Shown here: one piece after another, positions 1 to 6,151 of the stretch
How positions within the stretch are numbered: the first letter of the stretch is position 1
Layout: each line of letters opens with the position of its first letter
DNA from: an uncultured Eubacteriales bacterium
GTDB taxonomy: Bacteria; Bacillota; Clostridia; Oscillospirales; Butyricicoccaceae
Length of the DNA stretch: 6,296 nt
Direction: 5' to 3'
NCBI GenBank assembly: GCA_900555855.1
Contig: USML01000096.1
Location: 1 to 6,296, forward strand
Position numbers and translations under genes: made by a program
Notes under the pieces: model-generated
The model's database searches: none
What the model was told of the DNA's origin: nothing
Seen by the model: only the letters and a program-made list of their open reading frames with translations

Positions 1-295
1 ACAGGTAGCGTTCATCCGCAAAGCCCCTTCGCTGCCCTGCGGTGGAGAAGGGCTGGCAGGGAAATCCGCCGGAGAGGACGGTAACGGTTTCAAGTCCTGT
101 TTTTTCAAAAAACGCCTCCTTTGTAAAAGTTGTGATATCCCGGAATCTCGGCACCTCCGGCCAGTGCTTTTCCAGAACGGAATAGGGATAGTCCGCCCAC
201 TCGCATTGGCAGACAGTGCGGAAGCCCGCCGCCTCCGCCGCCAGATCCAGCCCGCCGATGCCGGAAAACAGGCTCACATGGGTCAGCTCAGTCAT
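1..295 (-). CDS. DNA (cytosine-5-)methyltransferase, N-terminal part (runs off the left edge)
   Basis: This encodes the first 98 residues of a C5-cytosine DNA methyltransferase, which transfers a methyl group from S-adenosylmethionine to cytosine in a specific DNA site. Visible family motifs are motif I ([12 protein letters not shown], residues 8-19, the SAM-binding FxGxG loop), an acidic residue after strand 2 (CEW, E32), a motif III-like FRDIT (residues 51-55), and catalytic motif IV (GGFPCQPFS, residues 76-84) with the nucleophile Cys80. The later motifs and the target recognition domain lie beyond position 1. The ATG at 293-295 is preceded by a GAGGA ribosome binding site, and the gene overlaps the upstream gene's stop by 8 bases, so the two are translationally coupled. 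No restriction enzyme is visible here. Solitary methyltransferases are common ICE cargo and are thought to protect incoming DNA from host restriction; that role is inferred. The sequence specificity cannot be told. Confidence 0.93.
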   Translation of the reverse strand, partial: MTELTHVSLFSGIGGLDLAAEAAGFRTVCQCEWADYPYSVLEKHWPEVPRFRDITTFTKEAFFEKTGLETVTVLSGGFPCQPFSTAGQRRGFADERYL

Positions 296-1004
296 AGTCG
301 TCCTCGCAGGAATGATCTTCGCAGAGGGCGCAGCAGCGGCCGCAGCCGATGCCGTCCTCCGCCGCTTCATCCGGGTCATAGGGCGTCAGATGCGCGCGCC
401 GCAGCGTTGCCTCCAGAATGTCATAGCAGGTGACGACCTGATCCTCCGCAAAGCCCCACCTGCGGTACATCCTTCGGATGCTCGGATTCTCGCCGGAGAG
501 ATTCTTTTGCAGCCGCGCAAGCCGTTTTTCTGTTTTCACTTCTACAACACGGTTGCGGAGAAAGCTGTACTGCGCCAGCAGGTCAAAGAGATCGCCCACC
601 AGCATACGGAAGGCGCCGCCGGAGATGATGTAGGCGGGATCGTGGGCGGTGGCGGCGCGCTGCTTTTCCCTGATTTTTGCGTCATGCTCTTTCAGTACGG
701 CGGTCAGCGGCGTGAGCTCCACCGCTTTCAGCTCGGCAAGGTCCTTCCTGTCCCCAAACACCAGATAGCGGCCGGGGATACGCCAGGCGGCAAACTTTTC
801 CTCCGCGATCTCTCCGTAGCGCTTTGCCGTCTCGGCCAGATTTTCCAGATCCTTCTCGTCCTTCGCCTTCTCCGCCAGGAAGGCGAGCTGATGGAGAAGT
901 CCGTACAGATGCACCTCATCATTGATGTGGTTTTCATAGGTCTTGCTGTCGATCACATATTTCATATCTTGTCCCATCCTTTCCTTATCCGGTTTCCCCG
1001 CCAT
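288..1004 (-). CDS. ICE-associated protein of unknown function with a cysteine-rich C-terminal tail
   Basis: I do not recognise a characterised family in this 238-residue protein. It looks soluble: there is no signal peptide or membrane segment, and the body (about residues 30-205) is charged and mostly helical. The tail (about residues 219-234) has five closely spaced cysteines, C221, C224, C225, C228 and C233, followed by an acidic end (EDDYD). This could bind a metal, but that is inference. The start is uncertain. The ATG at 1004 has GAGG six bases upstream and would overlap virB4 by 20 bases; ATGs at 977 (just after AAGGAAAGG) and 965 (giving an MKYVID start) lie past the virB4 stop and are equally plausible. 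The gene sits between virB4 and the methyltransferase, overlaps the latter by 8 bases, and so belongs to the transfer operon. A role in transfer or in partnership with the methyltransferase is possible but unproven. Confidence 0.85.
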   Translation of the reverse strand: MAGKPDKERMGQDMKYVIDSKTYENHINDEVHLYGLLHQLAFLAEKAKDEKDLENLAETAKRYGEIAEEKFAAWRIPGRYLVFGDRKDLAELKAVELTPLTAVLKEHDAKIREKQRAATAHDPAYIISGGAFRMLVGDLFDLLAQYSFLRNRVVEVKTEKRLARLQKNLSGENPSIRRMYRRWGFAEDQVVTCYDILEATLRRAHLTPYDPDEAAEDGIGCGRCCALCEDHSCEDDYD

Positions 1005-3402
1005 GGGAAACCTCGCTGGGCTTTGTCGTGAGAAGTCTGTATAGCTCGGTGGTCTTGGGAAACTCGTCCTTGAAGGGCAGGATCACATTTTGGAAGAACA
1101 GAAGGCCGCTGCCGGGGTCCGCGTTGGTCACATAGGCAAGCTGCTCGGCGGAGATGTTCAGCCGCTCCGTCATCAGCTTGCGGTCGCCCGCGGAGAGGTT
1201 CAGCAAATAGATAAAATCGCTGTTTTCCAGAATGTTTTCGATCTCCGGGCTGTGCAGCAGGTCCTTCGGGTTCTGCGTTGCCCCGGTCGGGACGCCGCCC
1301 CACTTTCTGAAACGCTTCCAGATCTCGGCGCTGTATGCCGCCGTCTGTTCCTCCTTCAAGAGCAAATGGAACTCGTCCACGAAATACCAGGTGGCCCGTC
1401 CAATGGAGCGGTTCACCGTGACGGTGTTCCACACCGCGTCCTGGACAATGAGCATCCCTGGCTTTTTCAGGTTCTTGCCAAGCCCCTTGATGTCGAAGCA
1501 GACAAGGCGGTTGCGGATATCCACGGTGGTACGGTGGTTGAAGAAGTTGAGAGAGCCGTTCACATACAGGTCCAGCGCCTGGGCCACACGGTCCGCCTCC
1601 GGGATATGCTGGGCGGTGAGGGCTGCCATGAGGTCGGAGAGGATCGGCATATTCTCCGGCCGGGGATCCGCGAAGTACGGCTGATAGATCTTCTGCACGG
1701 CACGGTCGATGACGGTTTTCTCGATGGCCTCCAGCCCTGTCTTGCTGCCCATGATAAGCTCACAGAAGGACAGCACGAAATCGCTTTTCAGCGCCAGCGG
1801 GTTTTCTTCCTCGCTGTAATTGAGGTTGATATCCAGGGGATTCACATAGTCGCGGCTGTTGGGAGAGAGCCGGATCACCTGGCCGCCCAGCCGGTTCACC
1901 AGCGGGGAATACTCGTCCTCCGGGTCACAGATGATGACATTATCCTTCGTGGTCAGCATGACATAGGTGATCTCCCGCTTGCAGCTCATGGACTTGCCGC
2001 TGCCCGGCGTGCCGAACACAAGGCCGTTGGGGCATCGGGACTGCTTGCGGTCTAAGAGGATCATATTGCCGGACAGGGCGTTGAGCCCGTAATACATGGC
2101 GTCCCCGCCCATGAAAAGCTCCTGGGTCACAAAGGGGACGAATACCGCCAGCGCCGAAGTGGTGAGGCTCCGTTCGATCTTGATACGGTTGAGGCCCAGC
2201 GGCAGCGAGGACACAAGGCCGTCCTCCTGCTGGAAGTCCAGCCGGGTCAGGATGCAGTTGTGGGTCTGGGCGACGCTGGCCGACTGGGAAACGGCGATCT
2301 CCAGCTTTTGCTTCGTGGGCGCCAGATGCAGCATGAGGAAGGTCATATTGAACATTCGCTCGTTGCGGCTCTGCAAATCCTGCAAGAGATTTTTCGCCGC
2401 GCCGCCGTAGGTGGAGAGGTCGGAGGGGAGGATATCCAGATCGTAGCCGCTGCGTGCGGCCTTCTTCTGCTCCTGGATCTTCATGGCGTCCAGATCGGTG
2501 ATCTTGCGCTTGACCATCTTGATGGCCTCGTTCTGGTTGATGCCGCGGACGTGCATGGTGACGAGAAGGTTTCCCTCCACATCCATGAAATCCGTGAGGA
2601 TACGGTCCTGGATCTCCGGGGCCAAAATCTGCAAGAAGGACACCGCGCCGTACATTTCGCCCATGCGGAAGCGCCGCGTCTCCCCAAACTCGAAGGAAGA
2701 AGGCGCGATAAAATCCTTTACGGACAGGCCGGAGGGCGTCAGCCAGTCCCATTCAAAGGCGAAGGGCTCCCCTCTGGGATGGAGGAGGCCGTGCAGCAGC
2801 GCCAGCCGCTCCTTGCCGTCCAGCACCTTTGCCGCCGCGCCCATGACCTTGAAGCGGTTCAGAGTGTCCGCCTCGATGCGGGAAAACCGTGCCCGTGCAG
2901 CCTGGACGCTCTCCGCCTCGATGGTCAGCGTGACATACTTGCTTTTCACATAGCCGTTGCTGCCGCGCTCATACTGTGTTTGCAGGATGCCGGAGGCCTC
3001 GGCGCGGATCCCGTCCAGCTCGTCCCCCTGGGCCGCCATGCGGAACAGGTCCCCGCCGTCGGCCTTGTGGCTGCTGCTCAGGGTCATTTGCACGCCGATG
3101 GAGGGGTCATAGCCGTTATAGAAATCGCAGAGGCGTTCAAAGATATCCCGCTGATCGTCCGGCCCCGCCAGACGGTAGTTGACGTCCTCATAGGCTATGG
3201 TCTTGGAGAAAAGCCGGTCGTCCAGCCTGCACAGGCCGTCCGGGTACAGGTTCCGAAACGGGATGCTGTCCTGCACGGTATGGGGCTTTCCGTCGCCCTT
3301 GGCCTGCCGGATGATGGCTTCAATTTGCTTTCGCTCTGCCCGCGTGAGCTTACGCTTTGCGGCGGGGTGCGTGTTTTCCGGTTTTGCCGCTTTTTTCAGC
3401 AA
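985..3402 (-). CDS. virB4: VirB4-like conjugal transfer ATPase (CD1110-type)
   Basis: This is an 805-residue cytoplasmic ATPase of the VirB4/TrbE/CagE type, which powers assembly and substrate transport of the type IV secretion channel at the inner face of the membrane. The N-terminal half (about 1-430) is the VirB4 family domain, and the C-terminal half is the RecA-like motor. Walker A is GTPGSGKS (residues 464-471), Walker B is WYFVDEF (672-678, acidic pair D676-E677), and a downstream TGATQNPKDLL stretch matches the conserved motif typical of this family. The N-terminal LTRAERKQIEAIIRQAKGDG resembles homologues from clostridial ICEs. Translation most likely starts at TTG (3400-3402), because AAAAGGAGG lies nine bases upstream and no ATG has a comparable site. 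The first 53 bases overlap the end of the PrgI gene in another frame. The full reading frame is intact, and its length is usual for this family. Confidence 0.96.
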   Translation of the reverse strand: MLKKAAKPENTHPAAKRKLTRAERKQIEAIIRQAKGDGKPHTVQDSIPFRNLYPDGLCRLDDRLFSKTIAYEDVNYRLAGPDDQRDIFERLCDFYNGYDPSIGVQMTLSSSHKADGGDLFRMAAQGDELDGIRAEASGILQTQYERGSNGYVKSKYVTLTIEAESVQAARARFSRIEADTLNRFKVMGAAAKVLDGKERLALLHGLLHPRGEPFAFEWDWLTPSGLSVKDFIAPSSFEFGETRRFRMGEMYGAVSFLQILAPEIQDRILTDFMDVEGNLLVTMHVRGINQNEAIKMVKRKITDLDAMKIQEQKKAARSGYDLDILPSDLSTYGGAAKNLLQDLQSRNERMFNMTFLMLHLAPTKQKLEIAVSQSASVAQTHNCILTRLDFQQEDGLVSSLPLGLNRIKIERSLTTSALAVFVPFVTQELFMGGDAMYYGLNALSGNMILLDRKQSRCPNGLVFGTPGSGKSMSCKREITYVMLTTKDNVIICDPEDEYSPLVNRLGGQVIRLSPNSRDYVNPLDINLNYSEEENPLALKSDFVLSFCELIMGSKTGLEAIEKTVIDRAVQKIYQPYFADPRPENMPILSDLMAALTAQHIPEADRVAQALDLYVNGSLNFFNHRTTVDIRNRLVCFDIKGLGKNLKKPGMLIVQDAVWNTVTVNRSIGRATWYFVDEFHLLLKEEQTAAYSAEIWKRFRKWGGVPTGATQNPKDLLHSPEIENILENSDFIYLLNLSAGDRKLMTERLNISAEQLAYVTNADPGSGLLFFQNVILPFKDEFPKTTELYRLLTTKPSEVSHGGETG

Positions 3403-3754
3403 TCGCCCGTACCTCCTTTTCCAGTTTTGCCTGCCGCACCAGGGCGGAATAGGCGTTGTTGGTCTGATAGATGCGCCGCTTCGGACGGATGAATTTGCAT
3501 TGGATCAGGTGCCCCAGGATCACTTCCAGCGTTTGTCCGTTTTTCTCATAGAGGGCAAACAGGAAGAACGGGAGCATGACAAGGATCATGCACAGCGCCG
3601 CCGAGGTCGTACCCATGCTGCCCTTGCTCAAAAAGAAAAGCGGCACTCCCACAAGCGCCGCCGATCCGAAACACACAAGCTGCCGCTTCGTCAGTCCGAA
3701 CAGCATCTTGCTTTTGATTTTTGTCAGGTCCTTCGGGACCGTTACGTATGCCAA
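3350..3754 (-). CDS. PrgI family membrane protein of the conjugation channel (CD1111-type, VirB3-like position)
   Basis: This is a 134-residue protein starting MAYVTVPKDLTKIKSKMLFGLTKRQ. The PrgI family lies directly upstream of virB4 in Gram-positive conjugation modules and is regarded as a small inner-membrane channel component, taking the VirB3-like place. A short basic N-terminal segment is followed by two adjacent hydrophobic helices (about residues 26-43 and 50-69), then a cytoplasmic, strongly basic C-terminal part ending HAPRRKA. The start is TTG (3752-3754), with AAAGGAGG eight bases upstream. The frame stays open further upstream, but that part overlaps the VirB6-like gene and has no binding site, so it is rejected. 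The stop lies 53 bases inside virB4. Its position between the VirB6-like and VirB4 genes supports the assignment. Confidence 0.93.
   Translation of the reverse strand: MAYVTVPKDLTKIKSKMLFGLTKRQLVCFGSAALVGVPLFFLSKGSMGTTSAALCMILVMLPFFLFALYEKNGQTLEVILGHLIQCKFIRPKRRIYQTNNAYSALVRQAKLEKEVRAIAEKSGKTGKHAPRRKA
3411..3420 (-). promoter_or_regulatory. Ribosome binding site that fixes the TTG start of virB4
   Basis: On the minus strand this reads AAAAGGAGGT, a near-perfect anti-Shine-Dalgarno match nine bases before the TTG at 3400-3402. It lies wholly inside the PrgI coding sequence, where it also encodes Lys-Glu-Val, so the two genes are likely translationally coupled. Confidence 0.85.
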
Positions 3755-3762
3755 AATTGATA

Positions 3763-3770
3763 CCTCCTTT
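3763..3770 (-). promoter_or_regulatory. Ribosome binding site that fixes the TTG start of the PrgI gene
   Basis: The minus strand reads AAAGGAGG eight bases before TTG (3752-3754). It fills most of the 14-base gap after the VirB6-like stop codon, whose final bases (3769-3770) it shares. No ATG exists nearby in this frame, so this site decides the start. Confidence 0.85.
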
Positions 3771-4632
3771 AATGCGCCCCGAACAGGCTCTTTGCGAGGC
3801 TGCCGGTGCGGAACAGGGTATAGCACAGCAGCACCGTGTAGCCCAGGCACTCCCAGATCGCCACGGTGATATCATCCCCTACGGCGATATTCTGCACCAG
3901 CACCGCGTAGATGCCGACGCAGACCATAATGAGAAATGCCTGAAAGCCCAGGGCCAGCAGGGACTTCAAATAGTTCTGCCCCGTCTGGCCCCACTCCCGG
4001 TTGGCCATCGTGGCAAAGGGGATCGGCCCCACGGATACGGTCAGATACACCTCGATCATTCTTCCGTAGATCACAAGGAAGATGGCGATGGTGAGGATAT
4101 GGGAGCAGAGGCCCACAAAAATGCTCTGAAACCACAGGCCCAGCAAAGAACCGATGCTCCAATCCGCCAGGGTCGTTTCCAAATTGCCGACCACGCCGGA
4201 AATGTCGATCCCCGCGTCGGAGATGATGACGCCGGCGCTCTGGCTGACCACGCTCTGCGCCATATCGAATACCGCCATGACGATGTTCCAGGTGTTGGTG
4301 ACGATGAGCACCGCGCAGAAGGTCTTGAAGATCCACTTCCAGAAAAGCCAGGTGTCAAAATCGTGGAGATTGTTCTTTTCCACGATGAGCTGGATCAGCT
4401 CATAGCACATGACGAAGGTGAGGATGATACCGGCGATGGGAACGATGACCGTTTCAGAGAGGCCGCGGATCATGTTGAAGATGCCGCCATTCCAGCCGGC
4501 CGGCGTCATGCCCACCTCGCCGGCGATCTCGCCCACCTTCGTATTCACGGTGTCAAAGGTCCCGGAGAGGTTGGAGATGATGCCGTCGATCAGCAGCTCC
4601 TTGAACCACTCCTGGATCATTTCAATTATCAC
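3769..4632 (-). CDS. VirB6/TrbL-like polytopic conjugal transfer membrane protein (CD1112-type)
   Basis: This is a 287-residue integral membrane protein, the likely VirB6/TrbL-type core of the mating channel through which DNA crosses the membrane. An amphipathic N-terminus (about 1-50, including LSGTFDTVNTKVGEIAGEVG) precedes several hydrophobic segments at about residues 59-84, 100-122, 165-195, 222-247 and 257-276. A conserved-looking loop, VGPIPFATMANREWGQTGQNY, runs from about residue 201 to 221. Translation probably starts at GTG (4630-4632), eleven bases after AAAGGAGG. The ATG four codons later would be 23 bases from that site and has none of its own. It lies 73 bases after the Maff2 gene, from which it is separated by a strong hairpin, and 14 bases before the PrgI gene. 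The assignment rests on hydropathy, loop resemblance and operon position. Confidence 0.93.
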   Translation of the reverse strand: MIIEMIQEWFKELLIDGIISNLSGTFDTVNTKVGEIAGEVGMTPAGWNGGIFNMIRGLSETVIVPIAGIILTFVMCYELIQLIVEKNNLHDFDTWLFWKWIFKTFCAVLIVTNTWNIVMAVFDMAQSVVSQSAGVIISDAGIDISGVVGNLETTLADWSIGSLLGLWFQSIFVGLCSHILTIAIFLVIYGRMIEVYLTVSVGPIPFATMANREWGQTGQNYLKSLLALGFQAFLIMVCVGIYAVLVQNIAVGDDITVAIWECLGYTVLLCYTLFRTGSLAKSLFGAH

Positions 4633-4643
4633 GGGTGGTCACA

Positions 4644-4651
4644 CCTCCTTT
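4644..4651 (-). promoter_or_regulatory. Ribosome binding site for the GTG start of the VirB6-like gene
   Basis: The minus strand reads AAAGGAGG, with eleven bases to GTG (4630-4632). It begins four bases after the hairpin at 4656-4679, so folding of that hairpin leaves the site exposed. Confidence 0.8.
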
Positions 4652-4655
4652 CGGG

Positions 4656-4679
4656 GGCTCCCGCCGTGAAACGGGAGCC
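4656..4679 (-). other. Intercistronic RNA hairpin between the Maff2 and VirB6-like genes
   Basis: In the transcript sense, GGCTCCCG pairs perfectly with CGGGAGCC (8 bp, seven of them G/C) around an 8-base loop. The loop can itself form part of an alternative CCGT/ACGG pairing. No run of T follows, so it is not a typical intrinsic terminator. It lies in the only sizeable gap between ICE genes. It may protect the upstream Maff2 message end after processing, or tune expression of downstream genes. These roles are inferred. Confidence 0.6.
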
Positions 4680-4705
4680 TCCGGGTGGGATGGTCCTGCC
4701 GCCGC

Positions 4706-4921
4706 TCAGCCAAGCAGGCCGGACAGCAGGGGGATCAGGGTCACGCCGATCAGGGCGACGCCGCCGCCCGCGACGAGCTGCTTGACGCCCTGCGATTTGG
4801 CCGCGGGGTTGTCCTGGCCGTAGCCTTCCAGAAGGTTGATGCCGCCCCACACGCAAAGGCCGCCGCCCAGGGCGATCACGAGGGTCTGCAATACATCGAT
4901 GGCACTGTTGAAGAACTCCAT
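4706..4921 (-). CDS. Maff2 family small membrane protein
   Basis: This is a 71-residue, glycine-rich hydrophobic protein matching the Maff2 family of mobile-element proteins, which is found between the VirD4-like and VirB6-like genes in clostridial ICEs. It has two membrane-spanning segments (about residues 9-32 and 48-70), joined by a polar loop with EGYGQDNPAAKSQG. The size and two-helix layout resemble VirB2-type pilin subunits, and a pilin or channel role has been suggested by position, but this is inference. The ATG (4919-4921) follows the VirD4-like stop by three bases, and AAAGG lies eleven bases upstream inside that gene, so translation is probably coupled. The protein ends LSGLLG and appears complete. 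Confidence 0.92.
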   Translation of the reverse strand: MEFFNSAIDVLQTLVIALGGGLCVWGGINLLEGYGQDNPAAKSQGVKQLVAGGGVALIGVTLIPLLSGLLG

Positions 4922-4924
4922 AAA

Positions 4925-5995
4925 TCATATTTCCTTTCGTTTTGTAGAATTGTTGTCGGGTTCGTCTGTCAGGTCTTTTGCGCTCAATTCGTACATATCG
5001 AAAGGCTCGTCCGGCTTCACGATGGCCGGTCTGCGCTTCATGTACCGTTCTACGTCAAAGACGTTCTTCTTGTCGGCGTCGGACAGGTATTTGTAGCGGG
5101 GGTGCTTCGTCAAGTCGTACTTGTCGCTGAAAAACGGGCGCACGCCCCGAAGCTGCAAGATACACTTGCCGCCGTCCATGACCGCGATCTCGTCCTGGGT
5201 CATCAACTCCTTTCCCAATTTCTGATAACTGAGGCCGTGAGAGGTCTGCGCGCCGCGATTTTCGGACTGGCTCAGGCTGTCGATGGTCTCCTTGCCCAGC
5301 AGCTCCGAAATCTCTTTCAGCGTTGACTTCTCCTTGCCTCCCAAAAACAAGGTGACGTCGCAGTTGCCGACAATGGTATCTGCCGCGTCCTTGTAGATGG
5401 TCTTTAACTGGCTTTGCGACTGCAAAATAATAGAAGCCGATATCTCACGGCTTCGGATGGTGGCGATCAGCTTGTCAAAGTTGGGTATCTGGCCGATGTT
5501 GGCAAATTCGTCCAAAAGACACCGCACATGAACAGGCAGCCGCCCGTTATAGAAATCGTCCGCCTTGTCGCAGAGCAGGTTGAAAAGCTGGCTTTGCAGC
5601 ATGGCAATGACGAAATTGAAGGTGGTATCCGTATCGCTCATAATGAGGAACAGCGCCGTTTTCCGGTCGCCCATCGTGTCCAGCTCCAATTCGTCCTCTG
5701 TCATAATGTCCCGCAGCTCCTTGATATCGAAGGGAGACAGGCGGGCGCCGCAGCTCACCAAAATACTTTTGAGTGTCTTGCCGGCCGCCATTTTGAATTT
5801 GACATACTGCTTGACGGCGAAGTGCTCCGGCTGCTTTTTTGCCAGATCGTCGAAAAGGATATCCACGGGACTTTTATAGGTCTCGTCGTCCTCTCTGGCT
5901 TCGCAGGCGTTCAGCAGGTCAAGAAGTGTGATGAAGTTCCGTTCCTCCGGCTCCGGAGGAAAACGGGAAAGCCCGCAGGAACCAACAACGCCATT
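4925..5995 (-). pseudogene. virD4: VirD4-like type IV coupling protein, 5'-truncated (C-terminal fragment)
   Basis: Intact VirD4/TraG coupling proteins are membrane-anchored hexameric ATPases that pass relaxosome DNA to the secretion channel. Here only the C-terminal part remains. Family resemblance begins at about PPEPEERNF (near 5959) and continues through AREDDETYKSPVD, FAVKQYVKFKMAAGKT, Walker B CLLDEFANIGQIP (Asp encoded at 5510-5512), SASIILQSQSQLK and GVRPFFSDKYDL. The N-terminal membrane helices and the Walker A loop, normally a few hundred residues upstream, are absent. The frame is closed by TAA at 5996-5998, and the sequence beyond it is AT-rich and non-coding, so this is a truncation, not a frameshift. 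The longest in-frame start is GTG at 5864-5866 (313 residues), which has no ribosome binding site; the first in-frame ATG comes 25 codons later. The remaining frame has no internal stops, suggesting recent loss. The gene ends three bases before the Maff2 start. Confidence 0.88.
5942..5961. repeat. Perfect 9-bp inverted repeat at the broken end of the coupling-protein gene
   Basis: TTCCTCCGG and CCGGAGGAA face each other across two bases. The repeat falls where resemblance to coupling proteins begins. It also encodes Pro-Pro-Glu-Pro-Glu-Glu in the coupling-protein frame, so it could be an accident of codon choice and not a recombination site. Confidence 0.5.
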
Positions 5996-6022
5996 TTACC
6001 ATATTATGGGATGAAATGTAAG
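5993..6022 (-). promoter_or_regulatory. Possible promoter reading into the truncated ICE operon
   Basis: On the minus strand, CTTACA (6017-6022) is separated by 18 bases from TAAAAT (5993-5998), which is preceded by TGG, an extended -10 element. An overlapping alternative is TTGAAA, 17 bases, then TACATT slightly upstream. The site lies in AT-rich DNA just after two terminators. A short perfect palindrome, CCATATTATGG (5999-6009), overlaps the spacer and could be an operator. In AT-rich DNA such matches arise by chance, so this is a candidate only. Confidence 0.35.
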
Positions 6023-6041
6023 TAAATATCCTGAAATTTTC

Positions 6042-6072
6042 AAAAAATCTCCGTTTTTCCGAGAGAAACGGA
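6042..6072 (-). terminator. Second, weaker intrinsic terminator after the Nudix gene
   Basis: In the minus-strand sense, TCCGTTT pairs with AAACGGA (7 bp, 9-base loop), and after two bases a run of six T follows. It is shorter and less GC-rich than the hairpin at 6117-6151. It may act as a back-up that stops read-through from the Nudix gene. Confidence 0.5.
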
Positions 6073-6116
6073 TGCGCTTTTGGGCAAAATTACAGGTGAA
6101 TGCAATCCGGAGGGAT

Positions 6117-6151
6117 GGAAAACCGGAAGAAGGTATCGCCTCCTTCCGGTT
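6117..6151 (-). terminator. Rho-independent terminator of the Nudix hydrolase gene
   Basis: The hairpin begins inside the TAA stop codon of the Nudix gene. AACCGGAAGGAGG pairs with CCTTCTTCCGGTT over 13 bp, with one G-T wobble and a 5-base CGATA loop, and the transcript continues with four T in total. The placement and stability mark the 3' end of the Nudix transcription unit. Confidence 0.8.

Noticed and set aside
216..1031. Long plus-strand open frame (271 codons) opposite the unknown-function gene
   Set aside because: It is antisense to a well-supported gene, has no matching ribosome binding site or recognisable domain, and its composition is that expected from the complement of GC-rich codons.
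1090..3492. Two long plus-strand open frames (321 and 410 codons) opposite virB4
   Set aside because: They mirror the VirB4 coding sequence, whose Walker motifs and ribosome binding site leave no doubt about the real strand. No family motifs are seen in the antisense products.
3755..3850. Upstream extension of the PrgI-like gene to a start at 3850
   Set aside because: The extension overlaps the VirB6-like gene, adds an uncharacteristic N-terminus and lacks a ribosome binding site, whereas TTG at 3752-3754 has a near-consensus one.
4656..4679. Hairpin as a transcription terminator
   Set aside because: There is no T-run on the transcript side. Termination here would also cut off the VirB6-like, PrgI and VirB4 genes, which have no other evident promoter.
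3721..4785. Plus-strand open frame of 354 codons opposite the VirB6-like gene
   Set aside because: The product is rich in His, Asp and Gly, as expected for the complement of a hydrophobic membrane-protein gene, and it crosses the boundaries of two real genes.
5926..6007. Two overlapping 27-codon ATG frames on the minus strand (MVKWRC... and MALLVP...) just upstream of the coupling-protein fragment
   Set aside because: They are out of frame with the coupling protein, stop within it, have no clear ribosome binding site and match nothing recognised.
5990..6120. ICE attachment (att) site in the AT-rich junction
   Set aside because: The junction cuts inside a transfer gene instead of at an element end, no integrase is adjacent, and the other end is not in the window to compare for a direct repeat.
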